DNA from: Pseudomonas sp. FP453
GTDB taxonomy: Bacteria; Pseudomonadota; Gammaproteobacteria; Pseudomonadales; Pseudomonadaceae
Length of the DNA: 64,000 nt
NCBI RefSeq assembly: GCF_030687495.1
Contig: NZ_CP117435.1
Coordinates: 3,166,501-3,230,500, forward strand
Direction: 5' to 3'
Shown: positions 18,060 through 29,219 of the stretch, piece after piece
Numbering within the stretch: the first letter of the stretch is position 1
How the letters are laid out: each line of letters begins with the position of its first letter
The notes under the pieces: model-generated
The model's database searches: none
The model's input: only the letters and a program-made list of their open reading frames with translations
What the model was told of the DNA's origin: nothing
Position numbers and translations under genes: made by a program

Positions 18060-18431
18060 TCAGGGTGCTTTGCTTGATGGTTTTGAGGTAATCATCCCGA
18101 AGCAGCGCATCTCCATCTGCTTGCCGTATTTCTCAATGACCGCCATGCGGGCTTCCTTGGTGCTTTCAATCGGGTAGTCCTGGACCTGACGCATAAACAC
18201 AGTGCGTATGCTTTTTTCCATATCAGAGGTGCCGCTCCCCTGCCAAGGCGGTTCGGTGTTTTCCTGCCGGGCCATCATGGCCGCAATGCCATCAGCCTCC
18301 CAAGTACGGCAGTACTCGCGCTCCTGCTGGGTCATGATGATCTTGTCGCCCTCGCTGTGCCACGCCCAGGCGCCGGAACTCGCGAACACGGCGCTCAGCG
18401 CCAAGGCATGGGTGAACAACCTGCGCAGCAT
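18060..18431 (-). CDS. secreted hypothetical protein
   Basis: This 123-residue protein has a signal peptide (basic start, hydrophobic core, cleavage after GAWA) and two cysteines in the mature part. The chosen ATG has GAGGG at suitable distance. It overlaps nothing and lies just downstream of the lipoprotein gene at 18443, so the two probably share a transcript. The function is unknown and the location is probably periplasmic. Confidence 0.65.
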   Translation of the reverse strand: MLRRLFTHALALSAVFASSGAWAWHSEGDKIIMTQQEREYCRTWEADGIAAMMARQENTEPPWQGSGTSDMEKSIRTVFMRQVQDYPIESTKEARMAVIEKYGKQMEMRCFGMITSKPSSKAP

Positions 18432-18442
18432 AGTGTGATCCC

Positions 18443-18841
18443 TCACGGCTTGACGACCGAGGCACTTTTCCCCGTCTCGATGTCACGAATGTCGTAACTC
18501 CATTGGTTCAACGACGAAAAACCATACAGCCCATACGTGCGCCCCGGGGCCAACTCCACGGTCAGCGGAACCAGTGCCGTGTGCGTCTGCGCGGTGATGA
18601 ACTTGCGCACCTGCAGGGTATGGACGCCAGCCCCCACGCGGTATTCGCTCTGGCGGCTCAGCCAGTACAGGGTCTGTTCCCCGTCGATCTTGACGATCGT
18701 CAGCGACTTATCGAACTGCTGGATCGTCACGACTTGCTCGGCAGGCTTGCCTTTCGCGCTGTCGTGTTCGTAATGGATACAACCGGTCAGGGCCAGGCTC
18801 GCCGCGAACAGCGCGCCACTCTTTTGCAAGTTTGCCAGCAT
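18443..18841 (-). CDS. small lipoprotein, DUF2846-like
   Basis: This 132-residue protein has a lipoprotein signal (lipobox LTGC at about residue 21). The mature part reads IVKIDGEQTLYW, then VGAGVHTLQVR, then APGRTYGLYG. This layout recalls DUF2846-type lipoproteins and similar small beta-rich lipoproteins. The location is an envelope membrane; the function is unknown. Confidence 0.6.
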   Translation of the reverse strand: MLANLQKSGALFAASLALTGCIHYEHDSAKGKPAEQVVTIQQFDKSLTIVKIDGEQTLYWLSRQSEYRVGAGVHTLQVRKFITAQTHTALVPLTVELAPGRTYGLYGFSSLNQWSYDIRDIETGKSASVVKP

Positions 18842-18904
18842 CGTCTCATTCCCTTGAAAAAGGCCATGATCCTAGTGGCATTCCTACAAGGGATCAACGC
18901 AGGC

Positions 18905-20290
18905 TTACTGCCACCCTCCCCCCATGACCTTGTACAACGTCACCCGATTGCTCTGTTCGGCCAGGCGCAAGGTGATCAGGTCCTGTTCGGCGCTGTACAG
19001 CGAGCGCTGTGAATCCAGGGCCTCGAGGTAGCTTTGCGAACCGGCGCGATAGAGTGCATCGGACAAGTCGAAACTTTTCTGGCTGGCCTCGGTAAACGCC
19101 TGCTGCGCGGCCAGGCGCTGGTCCAGGGTGCTGCGCACCGCCAGCGCGTCGGCGACTTCCTTGAACGCAGTTTGCAGGGTTTGTTGATAGGTCTGCACCT
19201 GGATCTCCTTCTCGACCTTGGCCGCATCCAGTGTGGCGCGGTTACTGCCGGCATCGAAAATCGGCAGGCTGATACTCGGCGCAAACGTCCAGGCGCCACT
19301 GCCGGCCTTGAACAACCCGGACAAGGCCGCGCTGGCAGAGCCCGCATTGGCCGTCAGGCTGATGGTGGGAAAAAACGCCGCCCGCGCCGCGCCAATGTCG
19401 ATATTCGCCGATTGCAGGCTGTGCTCCGCCGCCAGCACATCCGGCCGACGCTGCAACAGGCTTGACGGCAATTCAGCTGGCACTTGCACCAGCGCTGCCG
19501 CAGACTCCAGGCGCGTACCCGGCAGCAGCGTGTCGGGGATGTCGCTGCCGACCAGCAGGCGCAACGCGTTGCGGTCTTGCAGGATCTGGCTCTGATACTC
19601 CGCCACATCGCCGCGCGCCGACTCCACCGTGGTTTGCGCCTGGGCCACCGCCAGTGCGGCAGAACCGCCGAGGGCGTGGCTGCGTTGGGTCAGTTCATAA
19701 GTGGCCTGCTGGCTGGTCAAGGTGTCCTGGGCGAGCTGCAAGCGCTCGTTGTCGGCGGCCAACGTCAACCACGCGGTTGCCACTTCGGCGACCAGGCTGA
19801 TCTGCGTACTGCGCCGGGTTTCGGTCAGCGCCAGATAGGCTTGCAGGGCTTCATCCTGAAGATTCTGCACACGGCCAAACACATCCACTTCATAACTGCT
19901 CAACCCCAATTGCGCGCTGTAGTCATGGCTGGTGGACGCCACGCCGCTGCTCGACAGCGAGCCCGGCGTGCGGCTGTGAGTGCCGCTGACGCCCGCATCG
20001 ATGCTCGGCAACGCCGCCGCACGCTGAATGCGGTATTGCGCCTGGGCCTTTTCGATATTCAGGCTGGCCAGGCGCAGGTCGCGGTTGTTGGCCAGGGCCA
20101 GGGTCTGCAATCGGGCCAGGCGGCTGTCGGTAAAGAACGGCTGCCACTGGATATCCGCCGCGACATCACCGTTGACGCCGGCTTGCCATTGCGCGGGGAT
20201 CGGGGCTTCGGGCCGCTCATACGTCGGCGCCAGATTGACGCAACCATTCAGCGCGAGGACGGCCAGCAAGGGCCAGTGAAACTTGATCAT
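18905..20290 (-). CDS. RND efflux outer-membrane factor (OprM/NodT family)
   Basis: This 461-residue outer-membrane channel lipoprotein has lipobox LNGC followed by [10 protein letters not shown], the classical start of the NodT family. It has two long helical repeats and the conserved [14 protein letters not shown] segment. Its start overlaps the pump gene stop by four bases (ATGA). It completes the tripartite pump by opening to the outside. Confidence 0.95.
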   Translation of the reverse strand: MIKFHWPLLAVLALNGCVNLAPTYERPEAPIPAQWQAGVNGDVAADIQWQPFFTDSRLARLQTLALANNRDLRLASLNIEKAQAQYRIQRAAALPSIDAGVSGTHSRTPGSLSSSGVASTSHDYSAQLGLSSYEVDVFGRVQNLQDEALQAYLALTETRRSTQISLVAEVATAWLTLAADNERLQLAQDTLTSQQATYELTQRSHALGGSAALAVAQAQTTVESARGDVAEYQSQILQDRNALRLLVGSDIPDTLLPGTRLESAAALVQVPAELPSSLLQRRPDVLAAEHSLQSANIDIGAARAAFFPTISLTANAGSASAALSGLFKAGSGAWTFAPSISLPIFDAGSNRATLDAAKVEKEIQVQTYQQTLQTAFKEVADALAVRSTLDQRLAAQQAFTEASQKSFDLSDALYRAGSQSYLEALDSQRSLYSAEQDLITLRLAEQSNRVTLYKVMGGGWQ

Positions 20291-23200
20291 GCGTCACCTG
20301 TATTGGCAGATGGGGTCGACACGCGACCGAAACGGCGGCGGATCATCACGAAGAACAGCGGGACAAAAAAGATCCCCAACAATGTGGCGCTGAACATGCC
20401 GCCCAACACGCCCGTGCCAATGGCCTGCCGCCCAGCGGAACCTGCGCCGGTGCTCAGGGCCAGGGGCACCACGCCAAACATAAACGCCAGGGAGGTCATC
20501 AGGATCGGCCGCAGGCGTTGGCGCACGGCGATCAACGTCGCCTCGCGCAGGCTCCTGCCCTGCTCATGCAGGTGCTTGGCAAACTCGACGATGAGGATCG
20601 CGTTCTTCGCCGCCAGGCCCACGGTGGTCAACAGCCCGACCTGGAAGTACACGTCATTGCTCAGGCCGCTGACCTTGGTCGCCAACACGGCGCCAACCAC
20701 CCCCAGCGGCACCACCAGGATCACCGAAAACGGCACCGACCAACTCTCGTACAACGCCGCCAGGCAGAGGAATACAAACAGCACCGAGACCGCGTACAGC
20801 AACGGCGCCTGCGAACCGGACAACCGCAACTGGTACGACTGCCCCGTCCACTCATAACCGATGCCCGCCGGCAGTTGCCTGACGATGGCTTCCACTGCAT
20901 CCATCGCCGCGCCGGAGCTCACGCCAGGCGCCGGGTCCCCCACCACTTCCAGGGACGTGTTGCCGTTGTAGCGTTCCAACAGCGGCGAACCGTAGCTCCA
21001 CGCGCTGCTGGCGAAGGACGAAAACGGCACCATCTCGCCCAGGCTGTTGCGCACGAACCAGTGGCTCAGGTCCGCCGCCTGCATGCGCGATTCGGCGGCG
21101 CCCTGCACATACACCTTTTTCACGCGGCCCTGGTTGAGGAAGTCATTCACGTAGCTGCCACCCAACGCCGTGGACAAGGTCGTGTTGATATCGCTGGTGC
21201 TCAGGCTCAAGGCCCCGGCCTTGCGGTCGTCGATCGTCACCTTGAGCTGCGGTGTATCGTCCAGGCCGTTGGCGCGCACCCCGAGCAAGCGCGGGTCTTG
21301 CTTGGCCAGTTGGATAAATTGCTCGCGGGCCGCCACCAAGGCCTCGTGGCCGAGGCCACCAAGGTCCTTGAGCTGCAAATCGAACCCCGAACTCTGGCCC
21401 AGGCCGCGCACCGCCGGTGGTTGCATGACGAACACGTCGGCATCGCCGATGCTTTGCAACGCCAGTGTCGCCCGCTGGGCAATCGAGGCCGCGTCCTGGC
21501 CGCTCGCCGAGCGTTCACTCCAGTCCTTGAGGCGGATAAACGCGCGCGCGGTGTTCTGGCTGTTGCCGCCCATGCCCAGGCCGGTGATGCTGATCATCGC
21601 CTCGACCTCTGGCTGCTTGAGGAGATAGTCCTCGAACTGCGTCATCACCGCCTGGGTACGGCTGTCGGTGGCGCCCACCGGCAATTGGATCTGCGCCATC
21701 AGGGTGCCCTGGTCCTCGTCCGGCAAAAACGAGGTAGGCAGGCTCGCATACCCCGCCGCCATCGCCGCCACCACCACCGCGTAGATCAACAAACTGCGGC
21801 GCCCGCGTTGCAACACGCCGCCTACCAGGCGTTCATAGGCGAGGGAGCTGCGCTCGAAACTGCGGTTGAACCAGCCGAAGAAACCGCCCTGGGTATGGCT
21901 GGGTTTGAGCAGCGTGGCGCACAACGCCGGGGTCAGGGTCATTGCCACCAGCACCGACAGCACCATGGCCGAGACAATGGTCACGGAAAACTGCCGGTAG
22001 ATAATCCCCGTCGAGCCGCCAAAAAACGCCATGGGGATAAACACCGCGCTCAGCACCAGCGCGATGCCCACCAGGGCGCTGGTGATTTCCGCCATCGACT
22101 TGCGCGTGGCCTCCAGGGGCGACAATCCTTCTTCGCTCATCACCCGCTCGACGTTTTCCACCACCACGATCGCATCGTCCACCAACAGGCCGATGGCCAA
22201 GACCATGGCGAACATGGTCAGGGTGTTGATCGAGTAGCCAAACAGGGCGAGCACGCCAAAGGTGCCGAGCAGCACCACCGGCACGGTAATCGCCGGAATC
22301 AGCGTGGCGCGAAAGTTCTGCAGAAACAGGAACATGATCAGCACCACCAGCACGATGGCCTCGCCGAGGGACTTGACCACTTCCTCGATGGACAGGCTCA
22401 CGAACGGCGTGGTGTCGTAGGCGATCACGTTTTTCAGCTGCATTTCAGTGGGGTAGAACGGCTCCATTTCCGCCAGCCTGGCCTTGACCGCCTCACCCAC
22501 GCTCAGCGCATTCGCACCGGCCGCCAGTTGCACGCCCATGGCGGATGCGGGCTTGCCGTTGAGCGCCGAGGTGATGTCATAGCTCTCACTGCCCAGTTCC
22601 ACCGTGGCCACATCGCCCAGCAGCACCAGCGCGCCGTCGCTGCTGGACTTGACTACCACATTGCGAAATTCCTCGGCGGTTTGCAGCTTGCTGCGCGCGG
22701 TGATGGTGGCGTTGAGTTGCTGGCCTTTCACCGCCGGTAACGCACCAAGCTGCCCTGCAGAGACTTCGGTGTTCTGCGCTTCGAGGGCGCTGCTCACGTC
22801 GGACGGCATCAGCGCGTATTTTTCCAGCAGTGCCGGGTCCAGCCAGATGCGCATGGCGTAGCCCGAGCCGAGGGTTTGCACCTCGCCCACGCCGTCGAGG
22901 CGGCTGATGGAATCGAGCAAGGTGCTGGAAATGTAATCACCGATCTGCGTGCCGGTGACACTGGGGTTGTCCGAGGCCAGCGCGGCGATCATCAGGAAGT
23001 CCGAGCCGCCCTTGGTCACCGTCAAGCCTTCGCTTTGCACCGACTGCGGCAAGCGCGATTCGGCCTGTTGCAGCTTGTTCTGCACCTGCATTTGCGCCAC
23101 GTCCGGGTCGGTGCCGGCGCCAAAGGTCAGGTTGATGCTGGCGCTGCCCGCCGAGCTGCTGGAGGACGACATATAGGTCAGGTTGTCGAGGCCGGTGAGG

Positions 23201-23403
23201 GCCTGCTCGATGACCTGGGTCACCGAGTCTTCGACGGTCTTGGCCGACGCGCCGGTGTAGGTCGCGGAGATGCGCACCGTCGGCGGCGCGATGTCGGGGT
23301 ATTGCTCCAGCGGCAACTGGCTGATGGACAGCGCACCGCCGAGCATGATCACGATGGCAATGACCCAGGCAAAAATCGGTCGATCAATAAAAAAACGCGC
23401 CAT
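20287..23403 (-). CDS. RND efflux pump, inner-membrane transporter (HAE1 family)
   Basis: This 1038-residue proton-driven multidrug exporter starts [20 protein letters not shown]. It has twelve predicted helices in two repeats and large periplasmic loops. Helix 4 carries the charged pair in [18 protein letters not shown]. The ATG is preceded by GGAGG at seven bases; a TTG two codons upstream overlaps the adaptor gene. It resembles MexB/MexF-type pumps. The substrates cannot be told from sequence alone. Confidence 0.95.
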   Translation of the reverse strand: MARFFIDRPIFAWVIAIVIMLGGALSISQLPLEQYPDIAPPTVRISATYTGASAKTVEDSVTQVIEQALTGLDNLTYMSSSSSSAGSASINLTFGAGTDPDVAQMQVQNKLQQAESRLPQSVQSEGLTVTKGGSDFLMIAALASDNPSVTGTQIGDYISSTLLDSISRLDGVGEVQTLGSGYAMRIWLDPALLEKYALMPSDVSSALEAQNTEVSAGQLGALPAVKGQQLNATITARSKLQTAEEFRNVVVKSSSDGALVLLGDVATVELGSESYDITSALNGKPASAMGVQLAAGANALSVGEAVKARLAEMEPFYPTEMQLKNVIAYDTTPFVSLSIEEVVKSLGEAIVLVVLIMFLFLQNFRATLIPAITVPVVLLGTFGVLALFGYSINTLTMFAMVLAIGLLVDDAIVVVENVERVMSEEGLSPLEATRKSMAEITSALVGIALVLSAVFIPMAFFGGSTGIIYRQFSVTIVSAMVLSVLVAMTLTPALCATLLKPSHTQGGFFGWFNRSFERSSLAYERLVGGVLQRGRRSLLIYAVVVAAMAAGYASLPTSFLPDEDQGTLMAQIQLPVGATDSRTQAVMTQFEDYLLKQPEVEAMISITGLGMGGNSQNTARAFIRLKDWSERSASGQDAASIAQRATLALQSIGDADVFVMQPPAVRGLGQSSGFDLQLKDLGGLGHEALVAAREQFIQLAKQDPRLLGVRANGLDDTPQLKVTIDDRKAGALSLSTSDINTTLSTALGGSYVNDFLNQGRVKKVYVQGAAESRMQAADLSHWFVRNSLGEMVPFSSFASSAWSYGSPLLERYNGNTSLEVVGDPAPGVSSGAAMDAVEAIVRQLPAGIGYEWTGQSYQLRLSGSQAPLLYAVSVLFVFLCLAALYESWSVPFSVILVVPLGVVGAVLATKVSGLSNDVYFQVGLLTTVGLAAKNAILIVEFAKHLHEQGRSLREATLIAVRQRLRPILMTSLAFMFGVVPLALSTGAGSAGRQAIGTGVLGGMFSATLLGIFFVPLFFVMIRRRFGRVSTPSANTGDA

Positions 23404-23405
23404 GC

Positions 23406-24575
23406 TCAACCCTCCTGCGCCAGTGCGGCGGCAGCGGCGGCTTTGGTCTGCACCACGGCGCCGACGCGGACTTTTTGCCCACCTTCGACGATCACCTGGT
23501 CACCGGCCTGCAACCCGGCCGTCACCCACCATTGATTGCCCACCGCACGGTCGACCGTGAGCACCCGTTGCTCGACCTTGCCCTCCACCACCAGCAACAC
23601 CGAGGTCACGCCGCTGGCGCTGCGGCTTACGGCCTGTTGCGGGATCAGGATCGCCTGTTTGTCGCGGGCCTGTTCCAGCACGCCGCGCACGTACATGCCC
23701 GGCAACAGCAGGTGCTCGGGGTTGGCGAACACCGCACGCAAGGTCACGGTGCCGGTGCTCTGGTTGACGCTGACGCCGCTGAACGTCAGGCGGCCTTCGT
23801 GGTTGTAGGTGCTGCCGTCATCCAGCTTGAGGCTGATGCGCGCTTCGCCATTGGCGTTGGCTTGCAACACGCCGCTGGCCAGGTCGCGCTTCAGGCCGAG
23901 CAACTCGGTGGTGGATTGCACGACATCGACGTACAGCGGGTCGAGTTGCTGCACGGTGGTCAGGGCCGTGTCCTGGTTGGCCACGACCAGTGCGCCGGGG
24001 GTGACGGTGGAGGTTTCGATGCGCCCACCCACCGGCGAGCTGATGCGCGTGTAGCCAAGGTTGATGCGCGCGGTGGCCACGTCGGCTTCGGCCACTTGCA
24101 CGTCGGCGGTCGCGGTCAGCAGCGTGGCTTGGGAGTCTTCGTGGGTTTGCTGGCTGATGGCGTCGATCTTCACCAGTTGCGCGTTGCGCGTGGCGGTGGT
24201 CTGCGCCGACTTGAGGCTGGCGCGCGCCTTGCTCAACGTGGCCTCGGCCTGGGTCAGCGCTGCCTTATAGGGCGCGGCATCCAGCTGGTACAGCGCTTGC
24301 CCGGCCTTGACCTCGGCGCCTTCGACAAACAGGCGCTGCTGCACGATGCCGCCGACCTGCGGGCGGATCTCGGCGACCATAAAGGCCTGGGTGCGCCCGG
24401 CCAGTTCCGTGGTCAGCACCTGGGCTTTCGGTTGTACGGTAAGCACCGTGACCTCTGGCGTGACAGCCTGCGGCGCCGGGTCGCCGGCCGAACAGCCGCC
24501 GAGCACCGCAAGAATAATCAGGGAAAGGACAACGGCGGCGGTTACCAGGTATTTGGCGAAGAATTTGGTCGACAT
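23406..24575 (-). CDS. RND efflux periplasmic adaptor (membrane fusion protein)
   Basis: This 389-residue adaptor lipoprotein has a signal ending in the lipobox LGGC (about residues 25-28). A barrel-sandwich part ([26 protein letters not shown]) follows, then a helical hairpin, then a beta-barrel with YVRGVLEQ. It is the first gene of the three-gene pump operon and is divergent from a two-component system. A frame continuing upstream to 26060 is an artefact of high GC; the signal peptide fixes the start. Confidence 0.95.
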   Translation of the reverse strand: MSTKFFAKYLVTAAVVLSLIILAVLGGCSAGDPAPQAVTPEVTVLTVQPKAQVLTTELAGRTQAFMVAEIRPQVGGIVQQRLFVEGAEVKAGQALYQLDAAPYKAALTQAEATLSKARASLKSAQTTATRNAQLVKIDAISQQTHEDSQATLLTATADVQVAEADVATARINLGYTRISSPVGGRIETSTVTPGALVVANQDTALTTVQQLDPLYVDVVQSTTELLGLKRDLASGVLQANANGEARISLKLDDGSTYNHEGRLTFSGVSVNQSTGTVTLRAVFANPEHLLLPGMYVRGVLEQARDKQAILIPQQAVSRSASGVTSVLLVVEGKVEQRVLTVDRAVGNQWWVTAGLQAGDQVIVEGGQKVRVGAVVQTKAAAAAALAQEG

Positions 24576-24725
24576 ATCTGCCTCTGCAAGACGGGGTGGC
24601 GCAAGCCTTACCCTTATGCTGCGAGGCAAATGTGCAGGAAAATTGAAGATTGCCCGCCCGGGTTGAATCTTTCGCGCCTGGGGGCCTAAATGGGCGGGTG
24701 TCTTTTTAACCACGGCCCTGTGTGC

Positions 24726-26111
24726 ATGAAGCTGAGTATCTCCACCAAGTTGTTTATTGCGGTGCTGGCCGGTGTGCTGCTGGTCATCCTCAGCATGGGC
24801 GTGGCCACCAGTTGGAGTTTTGGTCGCGGCTTCCTTGGCTATATCAATGAGCAGGCGCTGGAGCGCATGGCCCCGGTGGTACCGCGCCTGGCGGCCGCCT
24901 ACGAGCGTGAGGGTGGTTGGGAGTTCTTTCGCAACCAGCCAGACCGCTGGTTTGAAGTGATGCGCCCCGAGCCGGGTGAAAAGCAGGCGGTGCGCGACTT
25001 GAAGACGCCGCAGATCTCCGACCTGACCGGCGCCCTGTTCCGCATCGCCCTGCTGGATCAAGACAAAAAACGCGTGACCGGCTACCCCGCCATTGGCGAC
25101 GACGCCCTGGCCCTGCCGATTGTGGTGGCCGGTGAAACCGTCGGCTGGCTCGCCGTGACGCCGTTCCAGAGCGTCACCGAAGCCGGCGGCGAGCGTTTCC
25201 AGCAATACCAGTTTCGTACCAGCCTGGTGATGGGCCTGTTCTCGCTGCTGATGGCGATGCTGATTGCCTGGTGGATCGCCCGCACGTTGCTGGAGCCGGT
25301 CAAGCGCGTGGCTGCCGCCACCCACCGCCTGGCCAGCGGTGACTACAGCAGCCGCGTCGCGGTGGCGTCTGACGATGAAGTCGGCCAGTTGGCCCGCGAC
25401 TTCAACCAATTGGCCTACACCCTGGAGCGCAACGAACAGATGCGCCGCGAGTTCATGGCCGATGTCTCCCACGAACTGCGCACGCCGCTGTCGGTGCTGC
25501 GGGGCGAGTTGGAAGCGATTGAGGACGGTGTGCGCAGCCTGGACCAGAACGCGATGAAATCGCTGCAAGGCGAAGTCAGCATGCTGAGCAAGTTGGTGGA
25601 TGACCTGTATGAGTTGTCGCTGGCGGACGTCGGCGCCCTGACCTATCGCAAGGCGCCGTGCGGGCTCAACGGGTTGCTGGAACACAGCGTGGCCATGTTC
25701 CAGGAACGCCTCAATGCCCGACGGTTGCGCGTGGAGTTGGCGCTGCCGAGCCAGCCGCTGGAGTTGGTGGCGGACGCTGATCGTTTGCAGCAGTTGTTTT
25801 CCAACCTGCTGGAGAACGCCGTGCGCTATACCGACCCAGGCGGCGTGGTGCGGATCAGTGCCGCCGTTGAGCGCGATGAGGTGCGCATCGAATTCATGGA
25901 CTCCGGCCCCGGCGTCTCGGCCAGTCAGCTGCCGCGTCTGTTCGAGCGCTTCTACCGGGGTGAATCCTCGCGCAACCGCGAAAGCGGCGGCGCCGGGTTG
26001 GGGTTGGCGATCTGTCGCAGCATCGCCCTCGCCCACGGCGGCAGCCTCAGCGCCGACCACTCGCCCCTCGGCGGCCTATGGCTGACCCTGCGCCTGCCCC
26101 GGAGCGCATAA
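24726..26111 (+). CDS. two-component sensor histidine kinase, BaeS-like
   Basis: This 461-residue membrane kinase has a helix at about residues 7-29, a periplasmic domain, and a second helix at about 160-185. HAMP (RTLLEPVKRVAAATHRLASG), HisKA with the phosphorylated histidine in FMADVSHELRTPLS, and an HATPase domain (N-box LLENAVRY, G-boxes GPGVS and GAGLGL) follow. It is divergent from the RND operon and followed by its response regulator, the arrangement of BaeSR-type envelope-stress systems that control efflux. A start 12 codons upstream is possible but the signal-like helix favours the one given. Confidence 0.92.
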   Translation: MKLSISTKLFIAVLAGVLLVILSMGVATSWSFGRGFLGYINEQALERMAPVVPRLAAAYEREGGWEFFRNQPDRWFEVMRPEPGEKQAVRDLKTPQISDLTGALFRIALLDQDKKRVTGYPAIGDDALALPIVVAGETVGWLAVTPFQSVTEAGGERFQQYQFRTSLVMGLFSLLMAMLIAWWIARTLLEPVKRVAAATHRLASGDYSSRVAVASDDEVGQLARDFNQLAYTLERNEQMRREFMADVSHELRTPLSVLRGELEAIEDGVRSLDQNAMKSLQGEVSMLSKLVDDLYELSLADVGALTYRKAPCGLNGLLEHSVAMFQERLNARRLRVELALPSQPLELVADADRLQQLFSNLLENAVRYTDPGGVVRISAAVERDEVRIEFMDSGPGVSASQLPRLFERFYRGESSRNRESGGAGLGLAICRSIALAHGGSLSADHSPLGGLWLTLRLPRSA

Positions 26112-26114
26112 GCC

Positions 26115-26777
26115 ATGGACATTCTGATCGTCGAAGACGAACCCAAACTCGCCGCCCTGATGCAGGACTACCTGAGCGCCGCCGGCTACACCACGCAGTG
26201 CCTGGACAACGGCCTGCAAGTGGTGCCCGCCGTGCGCGCCCACGCGCCGAAACTGATCCTGCTCGACCTGATGCTGCCCGGCCGCGACGGCATCCAGCTG
26301 TGCCAGGACCTGCGGGGGTTCAGCGCGGTGCCGATCATCATGATCACCGCCCGCGTGGAGGAAGTCGATCGCCTGCTCGGCCTGGAACTGGGGGCCGACG
26401 ATTACATCTGCAAGCCCTTCAGCCCACGGGAAGTGGTGGCCAGGGTCAAGGCGATCCTGCGCCGTGGCCCGCAACTGCTGACCAATGCCGCAGCCCGCTT
26501 GGTGATCGACGAAGCGCAATACCAGGCAACCCTCGATGGCGTGGCCCTGGACCTGACGCCGCTGGAACTGCGCCTGCTCAACACCTTCGCCCGTGCACCG
26601 GGGCGGGTGTTCTCCCGCGATCAGTTGCTGGACAACATCTACTCCGACCACCGCGTGGTGACCGACCGCACGGTGGACAGCCATATCCGCAACCTGCGGC
26701 GCAAGCTGGAGCAGGTGTGCCCGGGGGAGACGCCGATTGAGTCGTTGTATGGCGTGGGGTATCGCTTCCAACTCTGA
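26115..26777 (+). CDS. OmpR-family response regulator, BaeR-like
   Basis: This 220-residue DNA-binding regulator has a receiver domain with acidic pocket EDE (residues 7-9) and the phospho-acceptor Asp 51 in [11 protein letters not shown]. The conserved lysine is in ICKPFSP. A winged-helix domain ([16 protein letters not shown]) follows. It lies three bases after the kinase gene, with GGAG upstream. It probably controls the divergent efflux operon. Confidence 0.93.
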   Translation: MDILIVEDEPKLAALMQDYLSAAGYTTQCLDNGLQVVPAVRAHAPKLILLDLMLPGRDGIQLCQDLRGFSAVPIIMITARVEEVDRLLGLELGADDYICKPFSPREVVARVKAILRRGPQLLTNAAARLVIDEAQYQATLDGVALDLTPLELRLLNTFARAPGRVFSRDQLLDNIYSDHRVVTDRTVDSHIRNLRRKLEQVCPGETPIESLYGVGYRFQL

Positions 26778-26810
26778 GGCCACCCCAGTTCAACTGTGGG
26801 ACCAGGCCTC

Positions 26811-26929
26811 TGTGGGAGCTGGCTTTTGTGGGAGCTGGCTTTTGTGGGAGCTGGCTTGCCTGCGATAGCATCGCCTGGGTCTGCCTGATGTACCGAGGTG
26901 TCTGCATCGCAGGCAAGCCAGCTCCCACA
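26811..26929. repeat. REP-type extragenic palindromes with a triplicated head
   Basis: The 15-base unit TGTGGGAGCTGGCTT occurs three times in a row (about 26811, 26827 and 26843). The third unit continues into a 24-base REP arm (26843-26866), matched by its perfect complement at 26906-26929. The pair can fold into a long hairpin in the gap after the response-regulator gene. Such inverted REP pairs are common between genes in P. fluorescens-group genomes. Confidence 0.85.
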
Positions 26930-26944
26930 GTTGACCGTGTTCAA

Positions 26945-29011
26945 TCACAGCATTGGGGTGGTGCTGACAACGCGCAGTGCCAAGCCTTCGTACGCATCCA
27001 GGGTGATGGTGAATTCACCCTCCGCCGTCAGGTCACCTTCGACCCGCTCATTGATAATGTCCACCACCGGCCCCGGCGCAATGTCGGGCAAGTGCAGGGT
27101 TTCAGTGATCGGCGTCGCGCCAAAGTTCAGCGCGGTGATTTGCGTGCCCTTCCCCGCCGGCAGCTCATGAACCATGATCAGCAGCCCAGGGTTTTGCACA
27201 TCCGGCACGAGGATCTGGCGGCTCGCCGCGATGTCGTAGGCTCGGCGGACCGCGAGGATTTTTTGCAGCTGTGAGGCAAAGGATTCGGGGTCCTGCAATT
27301 GGCTGTTGAGGCTGCCATACAGGCTTTGCGCGCGCGGCATCTGCCCGGCGGACAGTTCGGCGCCGGGGTTGAGGTCCACCAGGTCGTAGGCCCCGCGATG
27401 AATCCAGCGTGTGTCACCATCGCCCATCAAATGCGCCACGCTATCCGCCGCCAAAGGCAACGCGCCCACCAGGTCCCAGCCGGACAAGGCAAATACCCCC
27501 GGCTGCATGGCGTTGTACATCACCAGCAGCAGGTGGATCTGGCGGATCTGCTGGATATCCGCCGAGGTGATCGCTGCCAGGTCGCGAATGCCCAATGCCG
27601 CCGTGATGATGCTGGCCGTGGTGCAGGCCACGCCGTTGGTGACGAACTTGAGGTTATACGGCGCCTGCTCGCCCGCCAGGCGCTCGTACATCTGTTCGCG
27701 GATGTGCTCGCGCAAGCTGTTGCCGGGAAAGGTCTGGCCCTGATACTGATAGCTGTCATGGGCGTGCAGGGTCCAGAAGTGCACCAGTTCCAGGGTCAGT
27801 TCGTCGTGGTTTTGCAGGGCATGGATCAACGAACCGGGGTCGATGCCCAGGCTGTGCATCTGGCGCAGCATCAGGCGCAGGAATTCGGTGTCGCCCATCA
27901 GCAAGGCATGCTGGTAGGCCGGGCGTGTGATGAAGTCGTAGGACAGGTCTGCGCCGCCATGGGACATGGCGGCGATGTCGTCCACGGTCAGGTTCAATTC
28001 CTGGAAGCTGAAGCCGCCCGCCTTGCGAATCGCCCCGCCCAGCAGTTGGTTGCCGGTGATCGACAGGGGGTGGCTTTCCGACCAGGCCGTGCCGTCCAGC
28101 TTGCGTTCCACGCCGAGGAAGCCGTTGGCATCCAGGCGCAGGATCTTCGCACCCATCACATCGATGGCGTGCAAGGCGTCGCCGATGATCATCTGCTGCG
28201 CGGCGAAGCTCGGGTCCAGCCAGTTCAGTGAGGGCTGGCCGGCCTTGAAGTAATGCAGGTACACCCAGCGGCGCGGCTTGCCGTCCACGCCGAGGACGAC
28301 CGGCGTGGCGCTCCAGTCGGTTTCCTTGACGCCGGGCTCGAAGAAAATCACCCGCTGCAACTGGCCGACGATGTAGTGCTTGTCACGCAGGGCATCGACC
28401 TGGGGCGGGCTGAGGTTGTGCGCGTCATCGCCCTCGGCGACGTCGGGCAGCAGCGGCCAGTCTTCTTCGCGGATCTCCACCATGTGGTAGAGGCCGGGGT
28501 AGTCCTCGTAGGCCATCTCGGCCAGGCGAAAGTCCGCGCCCTTGCCGGTGTGGGACGGGATCACATCGTCGATGATCACCGCATTGTGCGCGGCGGCCAT
28601 GCGCGTCAATGCCTGCAACTGCGCCTCGGTGCCCAGTTGCGGGTCGATGTCGAAGCTGATGCGGTCGAAGTTGCCGTCGATGGTCGGCGTGTGCTGGGTG
28701 CCGCTCAGGCCGCCGGACTTTTTCAGCGGGCCGTTGTGGATGCCCTGGATGCCGATCTTCGACAAGGCCTGCCACAGGCTTTCATCGCCAAGGGCTTCCA
28801 GTACCGTACCGCCGTCACGGGTGACAATCGACGCCGGGTAGGCGGTAAACCACACCGAAGACAGCGCCGTCGCGTCCCGTGGCCGGGTCTGCGCATAAGG
28901 CTGCTGCCACAGGCGCCCTTGCCCGGAATAGAGCCTCGCGCGCTGGCGTGCCGCGTGCAGCATCGACTGTTGCACCAGCCAGTTCACATGATCGTTGTCC
29001 GCCGCCGTCAT
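26945..29011 (-). CDS. treS: trehalose synthase-like GH13 enzyme (maltose alpha-glucosyltransferase)
   Basis: This 688-residue enzyme probably interconverts maltose and trehalose. The GH13 motifs are visible: region I as [11 protein letters not shown], region [10 protein letters not shown] (nucleophile Asp), region III FQELNL (acid/base Glu), and region [10 protein letters not shown]. This length and divergent region I fit the stand-alone Pseudomonas trehalose synthases, rather than the TreS fused to a maltokinase. The start is the MTAADNDH methionine; the frame upstream runs through the REP pair and is not coding. It is unlinked to the treZ/treY operon at the right of the window. Confidence 0.78.
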   Translation of the reverse strand: MTAADNDHVNWLVQQSMLHAARQRARLYSGQGRLWQQPYAQTRPRDATALSSVWFTAYPASIVTRDGGTVLEALGDESLWQALSKIGIQGIHNGPLKKSGGLSGTQHTPTIDGNFDRISFDIDPQLGTEAQLQALTRMAAAHNAVIIDDVIPSHTGKGADFRLAEMAYEDYPGLYHMVEIREEDWPLLPDVAEGDDAHNLSPPQVDALRDKHYIVGQLQRVIFFEPGVKETDWSATPVVLGVDGKPRRWVYLHYFKAGQPSLNWLDPSFAAQQMIIGDALHAIDVMGAKILRLDANGFLGVERKLDGTAWSESHPLSITGNQLLGGAIRKAGGFSFQELNLTVDDIAAMSHGGADLSYDFITRPAYQHALLMGDTEFLRLMLRQMHSLGIDPGSLIHALQNHDELTLELVHFWTLHAHDSYQYQGQTFPGNSLREHIREQMYERLAGEQAPYNLKFVTNGVACTTASIITAALGIRDLAAITSADIQQIRQIHLLLVMYNAMQPGVFALSGWDLVGALPLAADSVAHLMGDGDTRWIHRGAYDLVDLNPGAELSAGQMPRAQSLYGSLNSQLQDPESFASQLQKILAVRRAYDIAASRQILVPDVQNPGLLIMVHELPAGKGTQITALNFGATPITETLHLPDIAPGPVVDIINERVEGDLTAEGEFTITLDAYEGLALRVVSTTPML

Positions 29012-29120
29012 AAGCCCGCTACCTGTCGTGGAGAAACGTTGGGTGTAGACATATGAGGGGTGTGGGGGCGAATCGTTGCATTGGGGGTGGGTCTGGGGTT
29101 GGGATGTTGTCTGGGCTGGC

Positions 29121-29197
29121 GCTATCGCAGGCAAGCCAGCTCCCACATTTTGAACCTGTTCGCAGCCCCCTGTGGGAGCTGGCTTGCCTGCGATAGC
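29121..29197. repeat. inverted REP pair
   Basis: Two perfect 27-base complementary arms lie at 29121-29147 and 29171-29197, 23 bases apart. They belong to the same family as the pair at 26843-26929 (core GGGAGCTGGCTTGCCTGCG). They lie between the TreS-like gene and the end of the GlxA-type regulator gene. Confidence 0.9.
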
Positions 29198-29219
29198 GGT
29201 GGTACTGCCAACCACCCAG

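Noticed and set aside
24576..26060. N-terminal extension of the efflux adaptor frame on the minus strand
   Set aside because: The lipoprotein signal fixes the start at 24575, and the extension lies antisense to a clear histidine kinase gene.
26811..29197. CRISPR-like array made of the repeated GGGAGCTGGCTTGCC units
   Set aside because: Units alternate in orientation, spacers are irregular, and the sequence is a known type of extragenic palindrome; no cas gene is near.
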